Assembly: GCF_000765215.1 (NCBI RefSeq)
Contig: NZ_JPJE01000032.1
Location: 62,001 to 126,000, forward strand
Length of the DNA: 64,000 nt
From: Eubacterium sp. ER2
GTDB lineage: Bacteria; Bacillota; Clostridia; Lachnospirales; Lachnospiraceae
Reading direction: 5' to 3'
Shown: positions 8,741 to 18,556 of the stretch, piece after piece
Position numbering within the stretch: position 1 is the first letter of the stretch
Layout of the letters: the number at the start of each line of letters is the position of its first letter
The notes under the pieces: generated by a model
What the model was told of the DNA's origin: nothing
Seen by the model: the letters and a program-made list of their open reading frames with translations, nothing else
Database searches by the model: none
Position numbers and translations under genes: made by a program

Positions 8741-9117
8741 AACGCCGCCTCCCCTTCTGCCGGTGTCCTTACCTCGATGAGATGGCCGTCCGGATCATAG
8801 AACCGGAGCAGCTTCTGGCCTCCCGGCAGCTCCCGGAGGCGGTCCGCATACCGGATTTCCTCCCCGTATGCTTTGAGCTTTTCCACAAGCCCTTCCAGAT
8901 CCCTCTCCTCAAAGTAGAGCTCCGCAGCGTTGTTGTGGGAAATAATCTCCTCTCCCAGGCACGCCTCCCACACCTTTTTGTCCTGGAGCACAAGCCCCTC
9001 TGTGAGCATCACATTCTCGTCCCCGTCCAGGGCCACCTCCAGGCCGAACAGATCCCCGTAAAATCTTTTGGCCTGCTCCAGATCCCGGACAGCTATCAGC
9101 ACATTTTTCAGTCTCAT
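8737..9117 (-). CDS. VOC (glyoxalase/bleomycin-resistance fold) protein
   Basis: A 126-residue single-domain VOC protein with two beta-alpha-beta-beta-beta repeats: MRLKNVLIAVRDLEQAKRFY at the N-terminus and LLRFYDPDGHLIEVR at the C-terminus, the latter carrying the usual metal-ligand glutamate. The ATG at 9117 has AGGAGG six bases upstream; an in-frame extension to 9282 lacks support. Such proteins are metal-dependent lyases, dioxygenases or drug-binding proteins, and the sequence does not settle which. Its ATGA overlap with the regulator gene suggests a role in the same stress or antibiotic response. Confidence 0.85.
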   Translation of the reverse strand: MRLKNVLIAVRDLEQAKRFYGDLFGLEVALDGDENVMLTEGLVLQDKKVWEACLGEEIISHNNAAELYFEERDLEGLVEKLKAYGEEIRYADRLRELPGGQKLLRFYDPDGHLIEVRTPAEGEAAL

Positions 9118-9218
9118 ATGCAGCCTCCTTTTCGTTTTCCCATAGAAAGAGTATACCCCATGTGGTCTGCCGGGACAACCGTTTCCCGCTCTCTCTTTCC
9201 ATTTGGCCCGTCTGCTCC

Positions 9219-9674
9219 TCACAGGTCTTTCATCCGCTTCACCAGCCTGCGGTTCAGGGCAAATGCCCCTGCCACAATACACACGCCCAGCACGACGCTC
9301 CAGACAGGCATCCGCATGTCAAAGCGGACCCGCAGGATGAGGGAGATGGACAGGTACACGCCTCCCAGCACCTGGAGAAATTCCAGTATCTTTCTCTGGT
9401 ATTCCTGAAGCTTCACTTTTCTCTTGTATTTTATAAACTTTCCCGCTCCGGAAATCCGTTCAAGATCCTCCATATCGTCATCGGATATGAGCGCGTCCAG
9501 ACTCACCCCGAACTCTGTGGCAATCTTCTTCGCCGTGATCAGATCCGGGCATCTGGAGCCGTTCTCCCAGCGGCACACGGTCTGCCTGGACACATACAGC
9601 TTATCCGCCATCTGCTGCTGAGTCATCCCCCTCTCCTCCCGAAGCCTTCTGATATTATCTCCCAGCGCCATCAT
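9219..9674 (-). CDS. Xre-family regulator with C-terminal membrane segments
   Basis: 151 residues. An N-terminal helix-turn-helix domain (residues 1-60, MTQQQMADKLYVSRQTVCRWENG) is joined by a basic linker to two hydrophobic segments near residues 100-140. Membrane-tethered Xre proteins of this design are common in Firmicutes and may link a membrane signal to DNA binding. The start at 9674 has AAGGAGG about nine bases upstream. It stands alone between the VOC gene and the pckA terminator; the target is unknown. Confidence 0.85.
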   Translation of the reverse strand: MMALGDNIRRLREERGMTQQQMADKLYVSRQTVCRWENGSRCPDLITAKKIATEFGVSLDALISDDDMEDLERISGAGKFIKYKRKVKLQEYQRKILEFLQVLGGVYLSISLILRVRFDMRMPVWSVVLGVCIVAGAFALNRRLVKRMKDL

Positions 9675-9835
9675 CTGTCATCTCCTCCTTGCCTATCCGG
9701 CTGTCTTTTCTGACTCCACTATACAGCATCGGCAGCCCTGTGGACAGCACCGCTCTGGTTTTTCTCTGTTTCCATTCTGGTAACAGCAAAAGCAGGCCCG
9801 GACTTTGGCCCGTCGCTGTCACAAGACACTGTCAC

Positions 9836-9866
9836 AAAAAAAGCTCCCCGGCGTACTGCCGGGGAG
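9836..9866 (-). terminator. Terminator of pckA
   Basis: CTCCCCGGC, loop AGTAC, GCCGGGGAG and then C and seven T on the minus strand, starting about 19 bases after the pckA stop codon. A very strong intrinsic terminator. Confidence 0.95.
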
Positions 9867-9884
9867 TCATATTTACATCTGTGA

Positions 9885-11495
9885 TTATTCCTCGATCTGA
9901 GGACCAGCTGCAACCAGCGCTTTTCCAAGCTCGTTGCTCTCGTATTTCTTAAAGTTCTTGACAAATCTCTGTGCCAGGTCTTTTGCCTTTGCATCCCACT
10001 CAGAAGCGTCAGCGTATGTGTCGCGGGGATCCAGGATAGCGGGATCTACGCCCGGAAGCTCTGTCGGAACCTCAAAGTTGAAGTAAGGAATCTTCTTTGT
10101 GGGCGCTGTCAGGATCGATCCGTCCAGGATAGCGTCGATAATTCCACGTGTATCCTTGATGGAGATACGTTTTCCTGTTCCGTTCCAGCCTGTGTTTACC
10201 AGGTAAGCCTTTGCTCCGCTGGCCTTCATTCTCTTTACAAGCTCCTCTGCGTATTTTGTCGGATGCAGCTCCAGGAAAGCCTGGCCGAAGCATGCGGAGA
10301 ATGTAGGTGTAGGCTCTGTGATACCTCTCTCTGTTCCTGCAAGCTTTGCTGTGAAGCCGGACAGGAAGTAGTACTCTGTCTGCTCAGCTGTCAGGACAGA
10401 TACCGGAGGAAGCACGCCGAAAGCGTCAGCTGACAGGAAGATCACGTTCTTCGCTGCCGGAGCCGCGGAAACCGGGCGAACGATCTTCTCGATGTGATCG
10501 ATGGGGTAGGAAACACGTGTATTCTCTGTCACGCTCTTGTCTGTAAAGTCAATCTTTCCGTCCGCATCCAGCGTCACGTTCTCAAGAAGAGCGTTGCGCT
10601 TGATGGCATTGTAGATATCCGGCTCGGAGTCCTTGTCCAGGTCGATCACCTTTGCGTAGCATCCGCCCTCGAAGTTGAACACGCCGTTGTCGTCCCAGCC
10701 GTGCTCGTCATCGCCGATGAGAAGTCTCTTCGGGTCTGTGGAGAGTGTGGTCTTACCTGTTCCGGAAAGTCCGAAGAAGATTGCTGTGTTCTCGCCGTTC
10801 ATATCTGTGTTTGCAGAGCAGTGCATGGAAGCGATGCCCTTCAGCGGCAGATAGTAGTTCATCATGGAGAACATACCCTTCTTCATCTCTCCGCCGTACC
10901 ATGTATTCACGATTACCTGCTCGCGGCTTGTGATGTTGAACATAACGGCTGTCTCTGATCTTAAGCCAAGCTCCTCATAGTTCTCAACCTTTGCCTTGGA
11001 AGCGTTGTAAACTACGAAGTCGGGCTCAAAGCTCTCCAGCTCCTCTGCTGTGGGGCGAATGAACATATTGGTAACGAAGTGAGCCTGCCATGCCACTTCC
11101 ATGATGAAACGGATGGCCATGCGAGTGTCCTTGTTAGCGCCGCAGAAAGCATCTACAACGAAAAGTCTCTTGCCTGAAAGCTCGTTCTTTGCGATCTCTT
11201 TCACTGCGTCCCATGCTTCCTGGGAAGCCGGGTGGTTGTCGTTCTTATACTCGTCTGAAGTCCACCATACAGTGTCCTTGGAGTTCTCGTCCATAACAAT
11301 GTATTTGTCTTTAGGAGAACGGCCTGTGTAGATACCAGTCATAACGTTGACTGCACCCAGCTCGCTGACCTGGCCTTTGTCAAAGCCTTCCAGGTTCGGG
11401 TTTGTCTCCTCTTCAAAAAGCATTTCATAGGAAGGATTGTGAACAATTTCTGTTGTTCCGGTGATACCGTACTTAGTTAAATCGATATTTGACAT
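9885..11495 (-). CDS. pckA: Phosphoenolpyruvate carboxykinase (ATP)
   Basis: Interconverts oxaloacetate plus ATP and phosphoenolpyruvate plus CO2 plus ADP. In fermentative Clostridia it often runs toward oxaloacetate. The 536-residue length is standard for the ATP-dependent family. Visible motifs are [11 protein letters not shown] (kinase loop), LIGDDEHGW (kinase-2 and metal site) and RSPKDKYIV near the N-terminus. [11 protein letters not shown] at 11495 was taken as the start, preceded by GAGGTTGAG; the frame extends to 11594 but that part covers the promoter. It is monocistronic, with a strong promoter upstream and terminator downstream. Confidence 0.97.
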   Translation of the reverse strand: MSNIDLTKYGITGTTEIVHNPSYEMLFEEETNPNLEGFDKGQVSELGAVNVMTGIYTGRSPKDKYIVMDENSKDTVWWTSDEYKNDNHPASQEAWDAVKEIAKNELSGKRLFVVDAFCGANKDTRMAIRFIMEVAWQAHFVTNMFIRPTAEELESFEPDFVVYNASKAKVENYEELGLRSETAVMFNITSREQVIVNTWYGGEMKKGMFSMMNYYLPLKGIASMHCSANTDMNGENTAIFFGLSGTGKTTLSTDPKRLLIGDDEHGWDDNGVFNFEGGCYAKVIDLDKDSEPDIYNAIKRNALLENVTLDADGKIDFTDKSVTENTRVSYPIDHIEKIVRPVSAAPAAKNVIFLSADAFGVLPPVSVLTAEQTEYYFLSGFTAKLAGTERGITEPTPTFSACFGQAFLELHPTKYAEELVKRMKASGAKAYLVNTGWNGTGKRISIKDTRGIIDAILDGSILTAPTKKIPYFNFEVPTELPGVDPAILDPRDTYADASEWDAKAKDLAQRFVKNFKKYESNELGKALVAAGPQIEE

Positions 11496-11562
11496 GTTAC
11501 GCTCAACCTCTTTCTTTCTATAGTATATGTTGCCTGTAATCCGGCAATCCCGATATGCCAAC

Positions 11563-11591
11563 ATTATACAGGAAACAGTATGAAAAATCAA
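11563..11591 (-). promoter_or_regulatory. Promoter of pckA
   Basis: TTGATT at 11591-11586 and TATAAT at 11568-11563 with a 17-base spacer, leaving a leader of about 60 bases before the pckA start. Confidence 0.75.
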
Positions 11592-11687
11592 CAATAAAAT
11601 GTTAAGAGAGTAACAATGACATGAATTTTTCCATTCTTAATCTTTTATTTTTCTGTTTTTAAGAAAAACAATGCCGCTTTTCCCGAT

Positions 11688-11724
11688 AAAAAATGCAGGA
11701 TTTCAAATCAAATCCTGCATTTTC
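11688..11724 (-). terminator. Terminator of the leuCD-thrC transcription unit
   Basis: TGCAGGATTT (10 pairs), a six-base loop and the complementary arm, followed on the minus strand by six T; A-rich flanks on the other side make it potentially bidirectional. It is the first terminator after the small membrane gene at 12000-12344. Confidence 0.85.
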
Positions 11725-11999
11725 CCACTCTTCAGAAGAAGTTTCCTTCTTCCAGGCCACGTCCCATTTTCTTCATTTTTTCCACAAATATGCTCTTCGT
11801 CGCCACCACAGGCTCCTCACCTGCGCTTGCGGGATCACTCCGCCCCCAGAGTAAGGGGCACGTTTTTCAGCCGTTTTTGCTGAATAAAAGGGTCTGTCCG
11901 CAGTCCCCTGCTCCAGAACCACGCCTCCTATGAAGAGGATTTTTCTGCATCCTGGCTTTCCTGTATATGATGTCCAAAACCCGCCAAATGTCAGACATT
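11725..11999. other. Intergenic region without a recognised gene
   Basis: About 275 bases between the terminator and the small membrane gene. A 49-codon frame beginning with GTG on the minus strand (around 11925) has an AGGAGG, but that sits directly against the start codon and the product is not protein-like. No RNA family was recognised. It may be the long 3' untranslated end of the operon. Confidence 0.4.
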
Positions 12000-12344
12000 T
12001 CAGAAATATGTGGTGTTGGCTTTTTTTGTCTGGACTGCAAACCAGATAAGAGCCGCCATAACGAGCACAATGGCCACAAAAACCGGTATGGCAATGGAGG
12101 CCACATAGGTGTTGATCAGCTCCAGTACGCCGTAGACCGCAAGGAGAATCCCCACCAGAAGGAGCTGAGCGGAGGTCATCTTAATGTAGGCCTCCACATC
12201 TTTGCACCTCTTCGGATCCTCATCCTTTGGAAGCATGATCCCCTTCGGAATCTGACGTCTCCTGACCATCAGCAGATACCCGTATATACAGTAGATGCCT
12301 GCGCCGATCCCCACAATGCCAAAAAAACTTCCCATACTGTTCAT
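12000..12344 (-). CDS. Small membrane protein of unknown function
   Basis: 114 residues with three hydrophobic helices: residues 5-25 (GSFFGIVGIGAGIYCIYGYLL segment), 62-77 and 82-106. A polar cytosolic loop (RRRQIPKG ... DEDPKRCKDVEAY) lies between helices 1 and 2. No known domain was recognised. It follows thrC by 36 bases on the same strand and probably ends that operon. Confidence 0.7.
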   Translation of the reverse strand: MNSMGSFFGIVGIGAGIYCIYGYLLMVRRRQIPKGIMLPKDEDPKRCKDVEAYIKMTSAQLLLVGILLAVYGVLELINTYVASIAIPVFVAIVLVMAALIWFAVQTKKANTTYF

Positions 12345-12380
12345 ATCTATCTGTCCTTCCCTGCTTTTCTCAAAAGGCTG

Positions 12381-13874
12381 CTATCTGATGCCCAGGATCT
12401 CCTCCACTGTCTCCTGCATCTTGTCCGCGTCGCACTCCCTATGGTGGCGGATCTTTGCGTTCAGGATCTCCTTTATGGCATTTGGCATCTCTACCCCGGA
12501 AATGCGCTCCAGCTCCGGCAGCAGCTCCAGCTCCTCCTTCTGGCTGTACGCCTCTTTGCCGATGGCCGTAAGGACGCTCTTCACAAATTTGTAAGGGCTT
12601 GCTGTGGAGGCCACCAGGCATTTCGTCCCGTCACCGCTGTCCGCTTTGTAGGCCTGGCAGACATGGGCAGCCACGGCTGTGTGCGTGTCCATCACGTAGC
12701 CTGTCCTCTCATAGATCTCTCGGATCGTCTCAGCTGTCTCCTCCTCTGTGGCATAGCCTGCCGCAAAGTCAGAGAGCTGCTCTCTCATCTCCTCTGTGAT
12801 GGTATATCTGCCCTCTGTCTGAAGCTGTCTCATGAGCTCTGCATCCGCCTTGCCGTCCCGGCCGCAGATCTGGTAGATAAGCCTCTCCAGGTTGCTGGAG
12901 ATAAGGATGTCCATAGAAGGTGAGGTAGTCAGCATGAATTCCCGGTTCCTGTCGTATGTTCCTGTCTGGAAGAAGTCAAAGAGCACCTTATTCTCGTTTG
13001 AGGCGCAGATCAGCTTCCCTACGGGCAGTCCCATGTGCTTTGCGTAGCAGGCAGCCAGGATGTTCCCGAAATTGCCAGTGGGGACAGTGATGTTGATCTT
13101 CTCCCCCTCCTCGATCTCTCCATTTTCCAGGAGCTTGCCGTAGGCGTACACATAGTACACAATCTGGGGCACAAGGCGCCCGATATTGATGGAGTTGGCA
13201 GAGGAGAACTGGCAGCCCTTCCGGGCAAGCTTTCCTGCCAGCTCCTGATTTCCAAAGAGCTCCTTCACACCGCTCTGGGCATTGTCAAAGTTGCCGTGGA
13301 TAGCCACCACGTCCACATTGTCCCCCTTCTGGGTCACCATCTGCAGCTCCTGCACACGGCTCACCCCGCCCTTGGGATAGAATACAATGATGCGTGTCCC
13401 CTCCACGTCCGCAAATCCGGCCATGGCGGCTTTCCCCGTATCCCCGGAGGTGGCGGTGAGGATGACGATCTCGCCCTCCACTCCGTTCTTCTTCGCCGCT
13501 GTGGTCATCAGGTGGGGCAGAATGGAGAGGGCCATGTCCTTGAAGGCGATGGTGGGTCCATGGAACAGCTCTAGATAGTAAGTGTCGTCCACCTTCGCGA
13601 TGGGGGCGATCTCCTCTGTGTCAAACTTGCTGTCGTAGGCCCTGGCGATGCAGGCTTTCAGCTCCTCCTCCGTGTAGTCTGTGAGGAACTCCTTCATCAC
13701 TGCGTAGGCTGTCTCCTGGTAGGTCATCCCCTTCAGCTCCCCTAAGGACACCGGGAGGGCCGGAATCCTCTCGGGGACAAAGAGTCCGCCGTCGTCCGCA
13801 AGCCCTTTTAAGACCGCCTGGGAGGCTGTGGCTGTGATCTTCGGGTTTCTCGTGCTCATGTACTGTAAATTCAT
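12381..13874 (-). CDS. thrC: Threonine synthase
   Basis: PLP enzyme converting O-phosphohomoserine to threonine. 497 residues, the longer ThrC form with the N-terminal domain (STRNPKITATASQAVLKGL, then DDGGLFVPE). The PLP lysine lies in HGPTIAFKDMALS, and the phosphate loop is TATSGDTGKAA. The ATG at 13874 is chosen, with AAAGG about eight bases upstream; a GTG at 13883 is too close to it. It lies 45 bases after the NhaC-type gene and in line with leuCD, so branched-chain and threonine synthesis genes probably share a transcript. Confidence 0.96.
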   Translation of the reverse strand: MNLQYMSTRNPKITATASQAVLKGLADDGGLFVPERIPALPVSLGELKGMTYQETAYAVMKEFLTDYTEEELKACIARAYDSKFDTEEIAPIAKVDDTYYLELFHGPTIAFKDMALSILPHLMTTAAKKNGVEGEIVILTATSGDTGKAAMAGFADVEGTRIIVFYPKGGVSRVQELQMVTQKGDNVDVVAIHGNFDNAQSGVKELFGNQELAGKLARKGCQFSSANSINIGRLVPQIVYYVYAYGKLLENGEIEEGEKINITVPTGNFGNILAACYAKHMGLPVGKLICASNENKVLFDFFQTGTYDRNREFMLTTSPSMDILISSNLERLIYQICGRDGKADAELMRQLQTEGRYTITEEMREQLSDFAAGYATEEETAETIREIYERTGYVMDTHTAVAAHVCQAYKADSGDGTKCLVASTASPYKFVKSVLTAIGKEAYSQKEELELLPELERISGVEMPNAIKEILNAKIRHHRECDADKMQETVEEILGIR

Positions 13875-13919
13875 GTTCTTCACCTTTCTACCTCTTCCTC
13901 TTTTGAGAAAAGGATTGCT

Positions 13920-15230
13920 CTATGCTTCCTTCCTGCTCCGAAACAGGATAAACAGGACTGCGCTCACTGCCATCAGTATGGGATAATACAGATAGGGCAG
14001 GATGTCAAAGGGTGTCAGCGCCGTCAGTGTAGCCGCCGACAGAAGCTGGGCCCCGTAAGGGATCAGCCCCTGCCCCACGGAGGTAAATATATCCAGCAGG
14101 GAGGCGGACCGTCTGGGCGAGACGCCGTACTCCTCGCAGATTTCCTTTGCAATGGGCCCCGCCATGACAATGGCCACCGTATTGTTGGCCGTGCAGGCGT
14201 CCACAAGGAGAGCCAGCCCTGCGATGCCGAGCTCCGCCCCCTTCTCCCCCTTGATCATCCTGTGGATCCACTGGAGGATAAAATGGATGCCGCCGTACTC
14301 CTTCACAAGAGACACAATGCAGGCCACGATAATGGAGATGACCGTAATGTCATACATGCCGATGACACCGCTGATTTCCTGTCCGCCTATAACTGTGTTC
14401 CCGCCGATGGCCAGAAAGATCTGATCCCAGGCAAGACTGCCCGTGGCGATCCCCACCACCACGGAGAGAATGGTGCCGCCGATCAGCACCACGAACACAT
14501 TGATCCCTATGAGGGCCCCCACAAGAACCAGCACATAGGGCACTACCCTCCATATGTTGAAGGAGAGATCCTCCATTACCATGGCGTTGCCGTCTCTTGT
14601 GATAAACAGGAAGATGAGCACTGTGAGGATAGCAGCCGGGAGCACGATGAGAAAGTTCTCCCGGAATTTGTCCTTCATCTCACAGCCCTGTGTCTTTACC
14701 GCCGCGATGGTAGTGTCTGAGATCATGGACAGGTTGTCTCCAAACATAGCGCCGCAGACTACAGCGCCGATGCAGATAGCCATGGCAAAGCCGGTCTTCT
14801 CGCTGATGCCCACGGCGATGGGCGCCAGGGCAGCGATGGTTCCCATGGAGGTGCCCATGGACACGGAAATAAAGCATCCGATGACGAAAAGTCCGGCCAC
14901 CGCCACGCCAGGCGGCAGAACGGAGAGCCCCAGGTTTACCGTGCTCTCCACCCCGCCGGCCGCTGTCACAGCACCGGAAAAGCCTCCTGCGCAGAGGAAG
15001 ATAAGACTCATGGTGATGATGTTGTCGTCTCCCACTCCCTTTGCGATGATATGGATCTTCTCGTCAAAGCTGACCTTTCTGTTCTGCAGAAATGCCACAC
15101 ACAGGGCGATGAGAAACGCCACGATGGTGGGCATGGAGTAAAAATCCCCCGTCAGCACGCCCGAGCCCAGGAAGATCACAAGGAAAACTCCGATGGGCAG
15201 AAGGGCGACTGCTCTTCCTTTCTTTTCCAT
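13920..15230 (-). CDS. NhaC-family Na+/H+ antiporter-like transporter
   Basis: 436 residues with about eleven membrane segments. NhaC-superfamily features include GTSMGTIAALAPIAVGIS, GAVVCGAMFGDNLSMISDTTI and DACTANNTVAIVMAGPIAKEI, with the conserved acidic and polar residues of the transport site. NhaC proteins exchange sodium for protons; relatives exchange malate and lactate or arginine and ornithine, so amino- or organic-acid exchange is also possible. It lies 27 bases after leuD and 45 before thrC, an unusual place that hints at a substrate linked to amino-acid metabolism. Confidence 0.85.
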   Translation of the reverse strand: MEKKGRAVALLPIGVFLVIFLGSGVLTGDFYSMPTIVAFLIALCVAFLQNRKVSFDEKIHIIAKGVGDDNIITMSLIFLCAGGFSGAVTAAGGVESTVNLGLSVLPPGVAVAGLFVIGCFISVSMGTSMGTIAALAPIAVGISEKTGFAMAICIGAVVCGAMFGDNLSMISDTTIAAVKTQGCEMKDKFRENFLIVLPAAILTVLIFLFITRDGNAMVMEDLSFNIWRVVPYVLVLVGALIGINVFVVLIGGTILSVVVGIATGSLAWDQIFLAIGGNTVIGGQEISGVIGMYDITVISIIVACIVSLVKEYGGIHFILQWIHRMIKGEKGAELGIAGLALLVDACTANNTVAIVMAGPIAKEICEEYGVSPRRSASLLDIFTSVGQGLIPYGAQLLSAATLTALTPFDILPYLYYPILMAVSAVLFILFRSRKEA

Positions 15231-15257
15231 AACAATAACTGTATCCTTCTATAAATT

Positions 15258-15749
15258 TTATTTTTTATTGTTGTTTGTATAGTTTACCAGGCCGCCGGCA
15301 GCGATGATCTTCTGCATGAACTCCGGGAAGGGCTGTCCCTGGAACTGGGTTCCCTTTGTCCGGTTGTAGATCATTCCGCTGTCAAAGTCCACTTCCACCT
15401 GATCGCCGTCCTCGATGTTCTGAGCCGCCTCGGGACATTCGATGATGGGCAGTCCGATGTTGATGGCGTTCCTGTAGAAAATCCTGGCAAAGGTCTCCGC
15501 AATGACACAGCTCACGCCCGCTGTCTTCAGGCAGAGAGGCGCGTGCTCCCTGGAGGAACCGCATCCAAAGTTCTTGTTCGCCACGATCAGGTCGCCGGGC
15601 TGTACCTTATTCACAAAATCCGGGTCAATGTCCGCCATGGCGTGACTTGCCAACTCCTGGGGGTCAAATGAATTCAGGTATCTGGCCGGGATGATCACGT
15701 CTGTGTCCACGTTGTCTCCGTATTTAAAAACTCTTCCTTCTGCTTTCAT
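15258..15749 (-). CDS. leuD: 3-isopropylmalate dehydratase small subunit
   Basis: 163 residues, the short bacterial/archaeal type. With LeuC it isomerises 2-isopropylmalate to 3-isopropylmalate in leucine synthesis. Motifs: [18 protein letters not shown] at the N-terminus and [12 protein letters not shown] for substrate contact. The start overlaps the leuC stop as TAATG, typical of coupled subunits. A short homolog can serve other hydro-lyases (homoaconitase, citramalate isomerase), but leucine synthesis is most likely. Confidence 0.93.
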   Translation of the reverse strand: MKAEGRVFKYGDNVDTDVIIPARYLNSFDPQELASHAMADIDPDFVNKVQPGDLIVANKNFGCGSSREHAPLCLKTAGVSCVIAETFARIFYRNAINIGLPIIECPEAAQNIEDGDQVEVDFDSGMIYNRTKGTQFQGQPFPEFMQKIIAAGGLVNYTNNNKK

Positions 15750-17023
15750 TAGTTTTCACCTACTTTCTCTGGATTAGCGATGTAGCCCGCGATGGCGCTT
15801 GCCGCCGCTGTCTCCGGCGATGCCAGGTAGATGAGGGAGTCCACGTGTCCCATTCTGCCGACAAAGTTCCGGTTTGTGGTGGAAACGCACTTCTCTCCTG
15901 CTGCCAGGACGCCCATGTGTCCGCCCATGCAGGGTCCGCAGCTTGGTGTATTAAAAGCACATCCGGCATCGATAAAGATGTCAACAAGACCTTCGTCAAT
16001 GCACTGCTTGTAGATCTTCTGGGTGGCCGGGATGACCATGACGCGCACATCCGGGTGCACCTTGTGTCCCTTTAAGACAGCCGCCGCCCTACGCATGTCC
16101 TCCATCCGTCCGTTTGTACAGGAACCGATAACCACCTGATCGATCTTGATGGGCTCCATAGCCTCCACCTCATCAATGGTCCTGGCGTTCCCCGGAAGGT
16201 GCGGGAATGCCACTGTGGGGCGCACCTTACTGAGGTCGATCTCCACCACGTCCTCGTACACCGCATCCTCATCCGCTGTATAGATCTTATACTCTTTGTC
16301 AGAGTGCTCCTTGATGTAAGACTCCGCCAGAGCGTCCACCGGGAAGATGCCGTTCTTTGCGCCCGCCTCGATGGCCATGTTTGCCATGGTAAAGCGGTCG
16401 TCCATGGACAGGCTTGCGATGCCGTCCCCTGTGAACTCCATGGATTTATAGAGAGCACCGTCCACGCCGATCCTTCCGATGATATGGATGATAATGTCTT
16501 TACCGCTGACATATTTGGACGGCTTTCCGGTCAGCACGAACTTGATGGCGCTTGGCACCTTGAACCAGATCTGTCCTGTGGCCATTCCTGTGGCAATGTC
16601 CGTGGTTCCCATTCCTGTAGAAAATGCTCCCAGAGCTCCGTATGTACAGGTGTGGGAGTCCGCGCCGATGATACACTCTCCTGCCACCACGATACCCTTC
16701 TCAGGCAGGATGGCATGCTCAATGCCCATCTGTCCCACCTCATAGTAGTGGGTCAGCTCCTGCTCCCTGGCAAATTCCCGCAGAGCCTTTGCGTTCTCCG
16801 CGGATTTGATGTCCTTGTTGGGAGTGAAATGGTCCGGTACCAGCACCACCTTGTCCCTGTCATATACTTTATCAGCCATCTGCTTAAATACCGGGATCGC
16901 CATAGGACCCGTGATATCATTCGCCATGACTACATCCAGATCCGCCATGATGAGCTGGCCTGCTTCCACATGATCCAGCCCCGCATGAGCGGCCAGTATT
17001 TTCTGTGTCATTGTCATACCCAT
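15749..17023 (-). CDS. leuC: 3-isopropylmalate dehydratase large subunit
   Basis: 424-residue 4Fe-4S aconitase-family subunit. The cluster cysteines are in [10 protein letters not shown] and in [11 protein letters not shown], and the [15 protein letters not shown] motif is present. The length fits the shorter two-subunit type rather than the 465-residue proteobacterial LeuC. AAGGAGG precedes the ATG by nine bases. No leucine leader peptide or T-box is visible in the roughly 50-base leader, so regulation is probably at initiation. Confidence 0.94.
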   Translation of the reverse strand: MGMTMTQKILAAHAGLDHVEAGQLIMADLDVVMANDITGPMAIPVFKQMADKVYDRDKVVLVPDHFTPNKDIKSAENAKALREFAREQELTHYYEVGQMGIEHAILPEKGIVVAGECIIGADSHTCTYGALGAFSTGMGTTDIATGMATGQIWFKVPSAIKFVLTGKPSKYVSGKDIIIHIIGRIGVDGALYKSMEFTGDGIASLSMDDRFTMANMAIEAGAKNGIFPVDALAESYIKEHSDKEYKIYTADEDAVYEDVVEIDLSKVRPTVAFPHLPGNARTIDEVEAMEPIKIDQVVIGSCTNGRMEDMRRAAAVLKGHKVHPDVRVMVIPATQKIYKQCIDEGLVDIFIDAGCAFNTPSCGPCMGGHMGVLAAGEKCVSTTNRNFVGRMGHVDSLIYLASPETAAASAIAGYIANPEKVGEN

Positions 17024-17155
17024 GATCGTATGCCTCCTTCGTTTTCTCTTAACCCTAAATGGTCTTAACCGTTATTTTACCATGATAAAGTGTCAAGCGC
17101 AATAATCAATCCTTATCCTCTTTTATGGCTCCTCTTCTGCGGGCGCAGCCGCAGC

Positions 17156-18556
17156 CTACGCCTTCCGCTCCGTCAGGGGAAGCCGGATCCTGACGGCAAA
17201 GCCTCCCCGGGCGCTGTGGCCGACCTCCATGTCCCCGCCGTGTACCTGGGCGATCTGGCGGACAATGAGGAGGCCCAGGCCGTGCCGCTGTCCGGTCACG
17301 TTTTCATCACACATCATGTAGTGGGGCGCGTTATTTAACTCCTCCAGCTTCTCCTCCGTGATGCCGGCCCCGTCATCCTCCACAGCGACAGAGCAGGTGG
17401 TCTCCTGCCGCTCCACCGTGACATAGATGGAGCAGCCCTCCGGGTTGTGGTTCATGCTGTTCTGAATGAGATTGCCGGCCGCTCTCGCCAGGAGAGCGGC
17501 ATCCGCATACACAAAGCAGGGCGCCGCATCCTCCCTGGTCAGCCATTCTATGGGATATTTCCCCTCCGCGTCCATGTTCAGGAAGTCCACCACCGTCTTT
17601 CGCATGAGAGCTACCAGGCTGACCTGCTCCCTGTCCACGGGCTGCATGTTGTACTCCAGCTTGGAGGCCAGGTTCAGGTCGTTGATGAGATTTTTCATCC
17701 GCTGGCTCTGGCGGCAGATGACCTGCGCTTTCCGCCGCTCCTCCTCCGTAAGTCCCGGGCTGTCCGCCAGCTGAGCGGCGTAGCCCATGACCATGGAAAG
17801 AGGGGTGCGGATATCGTGGGAGACGCCGGCGATCCAGTTGGCCCGGGCCGTCTCTTTTTTTCGCAGCTCCCGGTTTCTTGTCTGCAGGATCTCCGAGGTC
17901 TTGTTCACGCTCTGGGCGATCTCAGACAGAAGCCCCTTCCTGCGGATGTAGGCGGTCCGTCCCCGGGAGAGCTGCTCAATGCCGTCCACAATGGGGCCCA
18001 CAGACTTCAGAAGCTTCATGTCCGTCACCAGGTAGATGAGGATGATCACAATGATGTCCGCCAGGATGACGGCTGCGGCAAAGGGAATGAGGTCTTTGAT
18101 AAGCCCCATATCCCAGGCCGGGTACATGTGCTTCCAGAAGGAATCCCTCGGATACCCCGCCACCACCACATCCTCGCCCCGGCTGGCCGGAAAGGTAGGG
18201 TAATCCTGCACATAGCCCCTTGTGAGGGAGGCGATGTCCGAGGCTCTGTAGGAGAGGGGCACCTCGGCCGGAAGGTTCTCCGTGTGCCAGACCACCTGTC
18301 CGGTGCCGCTCTGGATGAGCATGGCCCATGCTCCCGCCTGCTTCAGGCTCTCCTGCACCTGGGGAGAGAGGGAGTAGCCATCCTCCGTCTCAGAGAGCCC
18401 CTCCGCCACCTCCTCCGCCATGGTGTAGGGAGAGCCGTTGCTGCTGTATTTCACAGTAAAAGAAAAAAGGATAACCAGATCCAGCACCGGCAAGAGCAGG
18501 CAGACAAGAAACATGCCCACCACCAGCCGGCGCAGAAGCTTCAGCGCATTTTTCAT
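17156..18556 (-). CDS. Sensor histidine kinase
   Basis: 466 residues. Membrane helix at 12-33, an extracellular sensor region of about 115 residues, a second helix near 156-177, a HAMP-like linker, then H247 in AGVSHDIRTPLSMVMGYAAQL. The C-terminal ATPase domain has NLIQNSMNH (N box), DDGAGI (G1) and HGLGLLIVRQIAQVHGG (G2). It is immediately downstream of its response regulator gene. The likely target is the divergent ABC operon at 19557-22139, and the likely signal a membrane or peptide-antibiotic stress (inference). Confidence 0.95.
   Translation of the reverse strand: MKNALKLLRRLVVGMFLVCLLLPVLDLVILFSFTVKYSSNGSPYTMAEEVAEGLSETEDGYSLSPQVQESLKQAGAWAMLIQSGTGQVVWHTENLPAEVPLSYRASDIASLTRGYVQDYPTFPASRGEDVVVAGYPRDSFWKHMYPAWDMGLIKDLIPFAAAVILADIIVIILIYLVTDMKLLKSVGPIVDGIEQLSRGRTAYIRRKGLLSEIAQSVNKTSEILQTRNRELRKKETARANWIAGVSHDIRTPLSMVMGYAAQLADSPGLTEEERRKAQVICRQSQRMKNLINDLNLASKLEYNMQPVDREQVSLVALMRKTVVDFLNMDAEGKYPIEWLTREDAAPCFVYADAALLARAAGNLIQNSMNHNPEGCSIYVTVERQETTCSVAVEDDGAGITEEKLEELNNAPHYMMCDENVTGQRHGLGLLIVRQIAQVHGGDMEVGHSARGGFAVRIRLPLTERKA

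Noticed and set aside
11780-11930. Possible 49-codon GTG-started gene after the thrC operon
   Set aside because: The AGGAGG abuts the start codon with no spacer and the product is arginine- and tryptophan-rich without pattern.
11967-12923. Plus-strand frame of over 300 codons opposite the small membrane gene and thrC
   Set aside because: Antisense shadow of clear genes; histidine- and cysteine-rich translation typical of a reversed GC-rich gene.
17041-17110. TTGACA upstream of leuC as its -35
   Set aside because: It is only 11 bases from the TAAAAT that would be its -10. TTGCGC at 17 bases fits better, but neither is strong enough to list as a feature.
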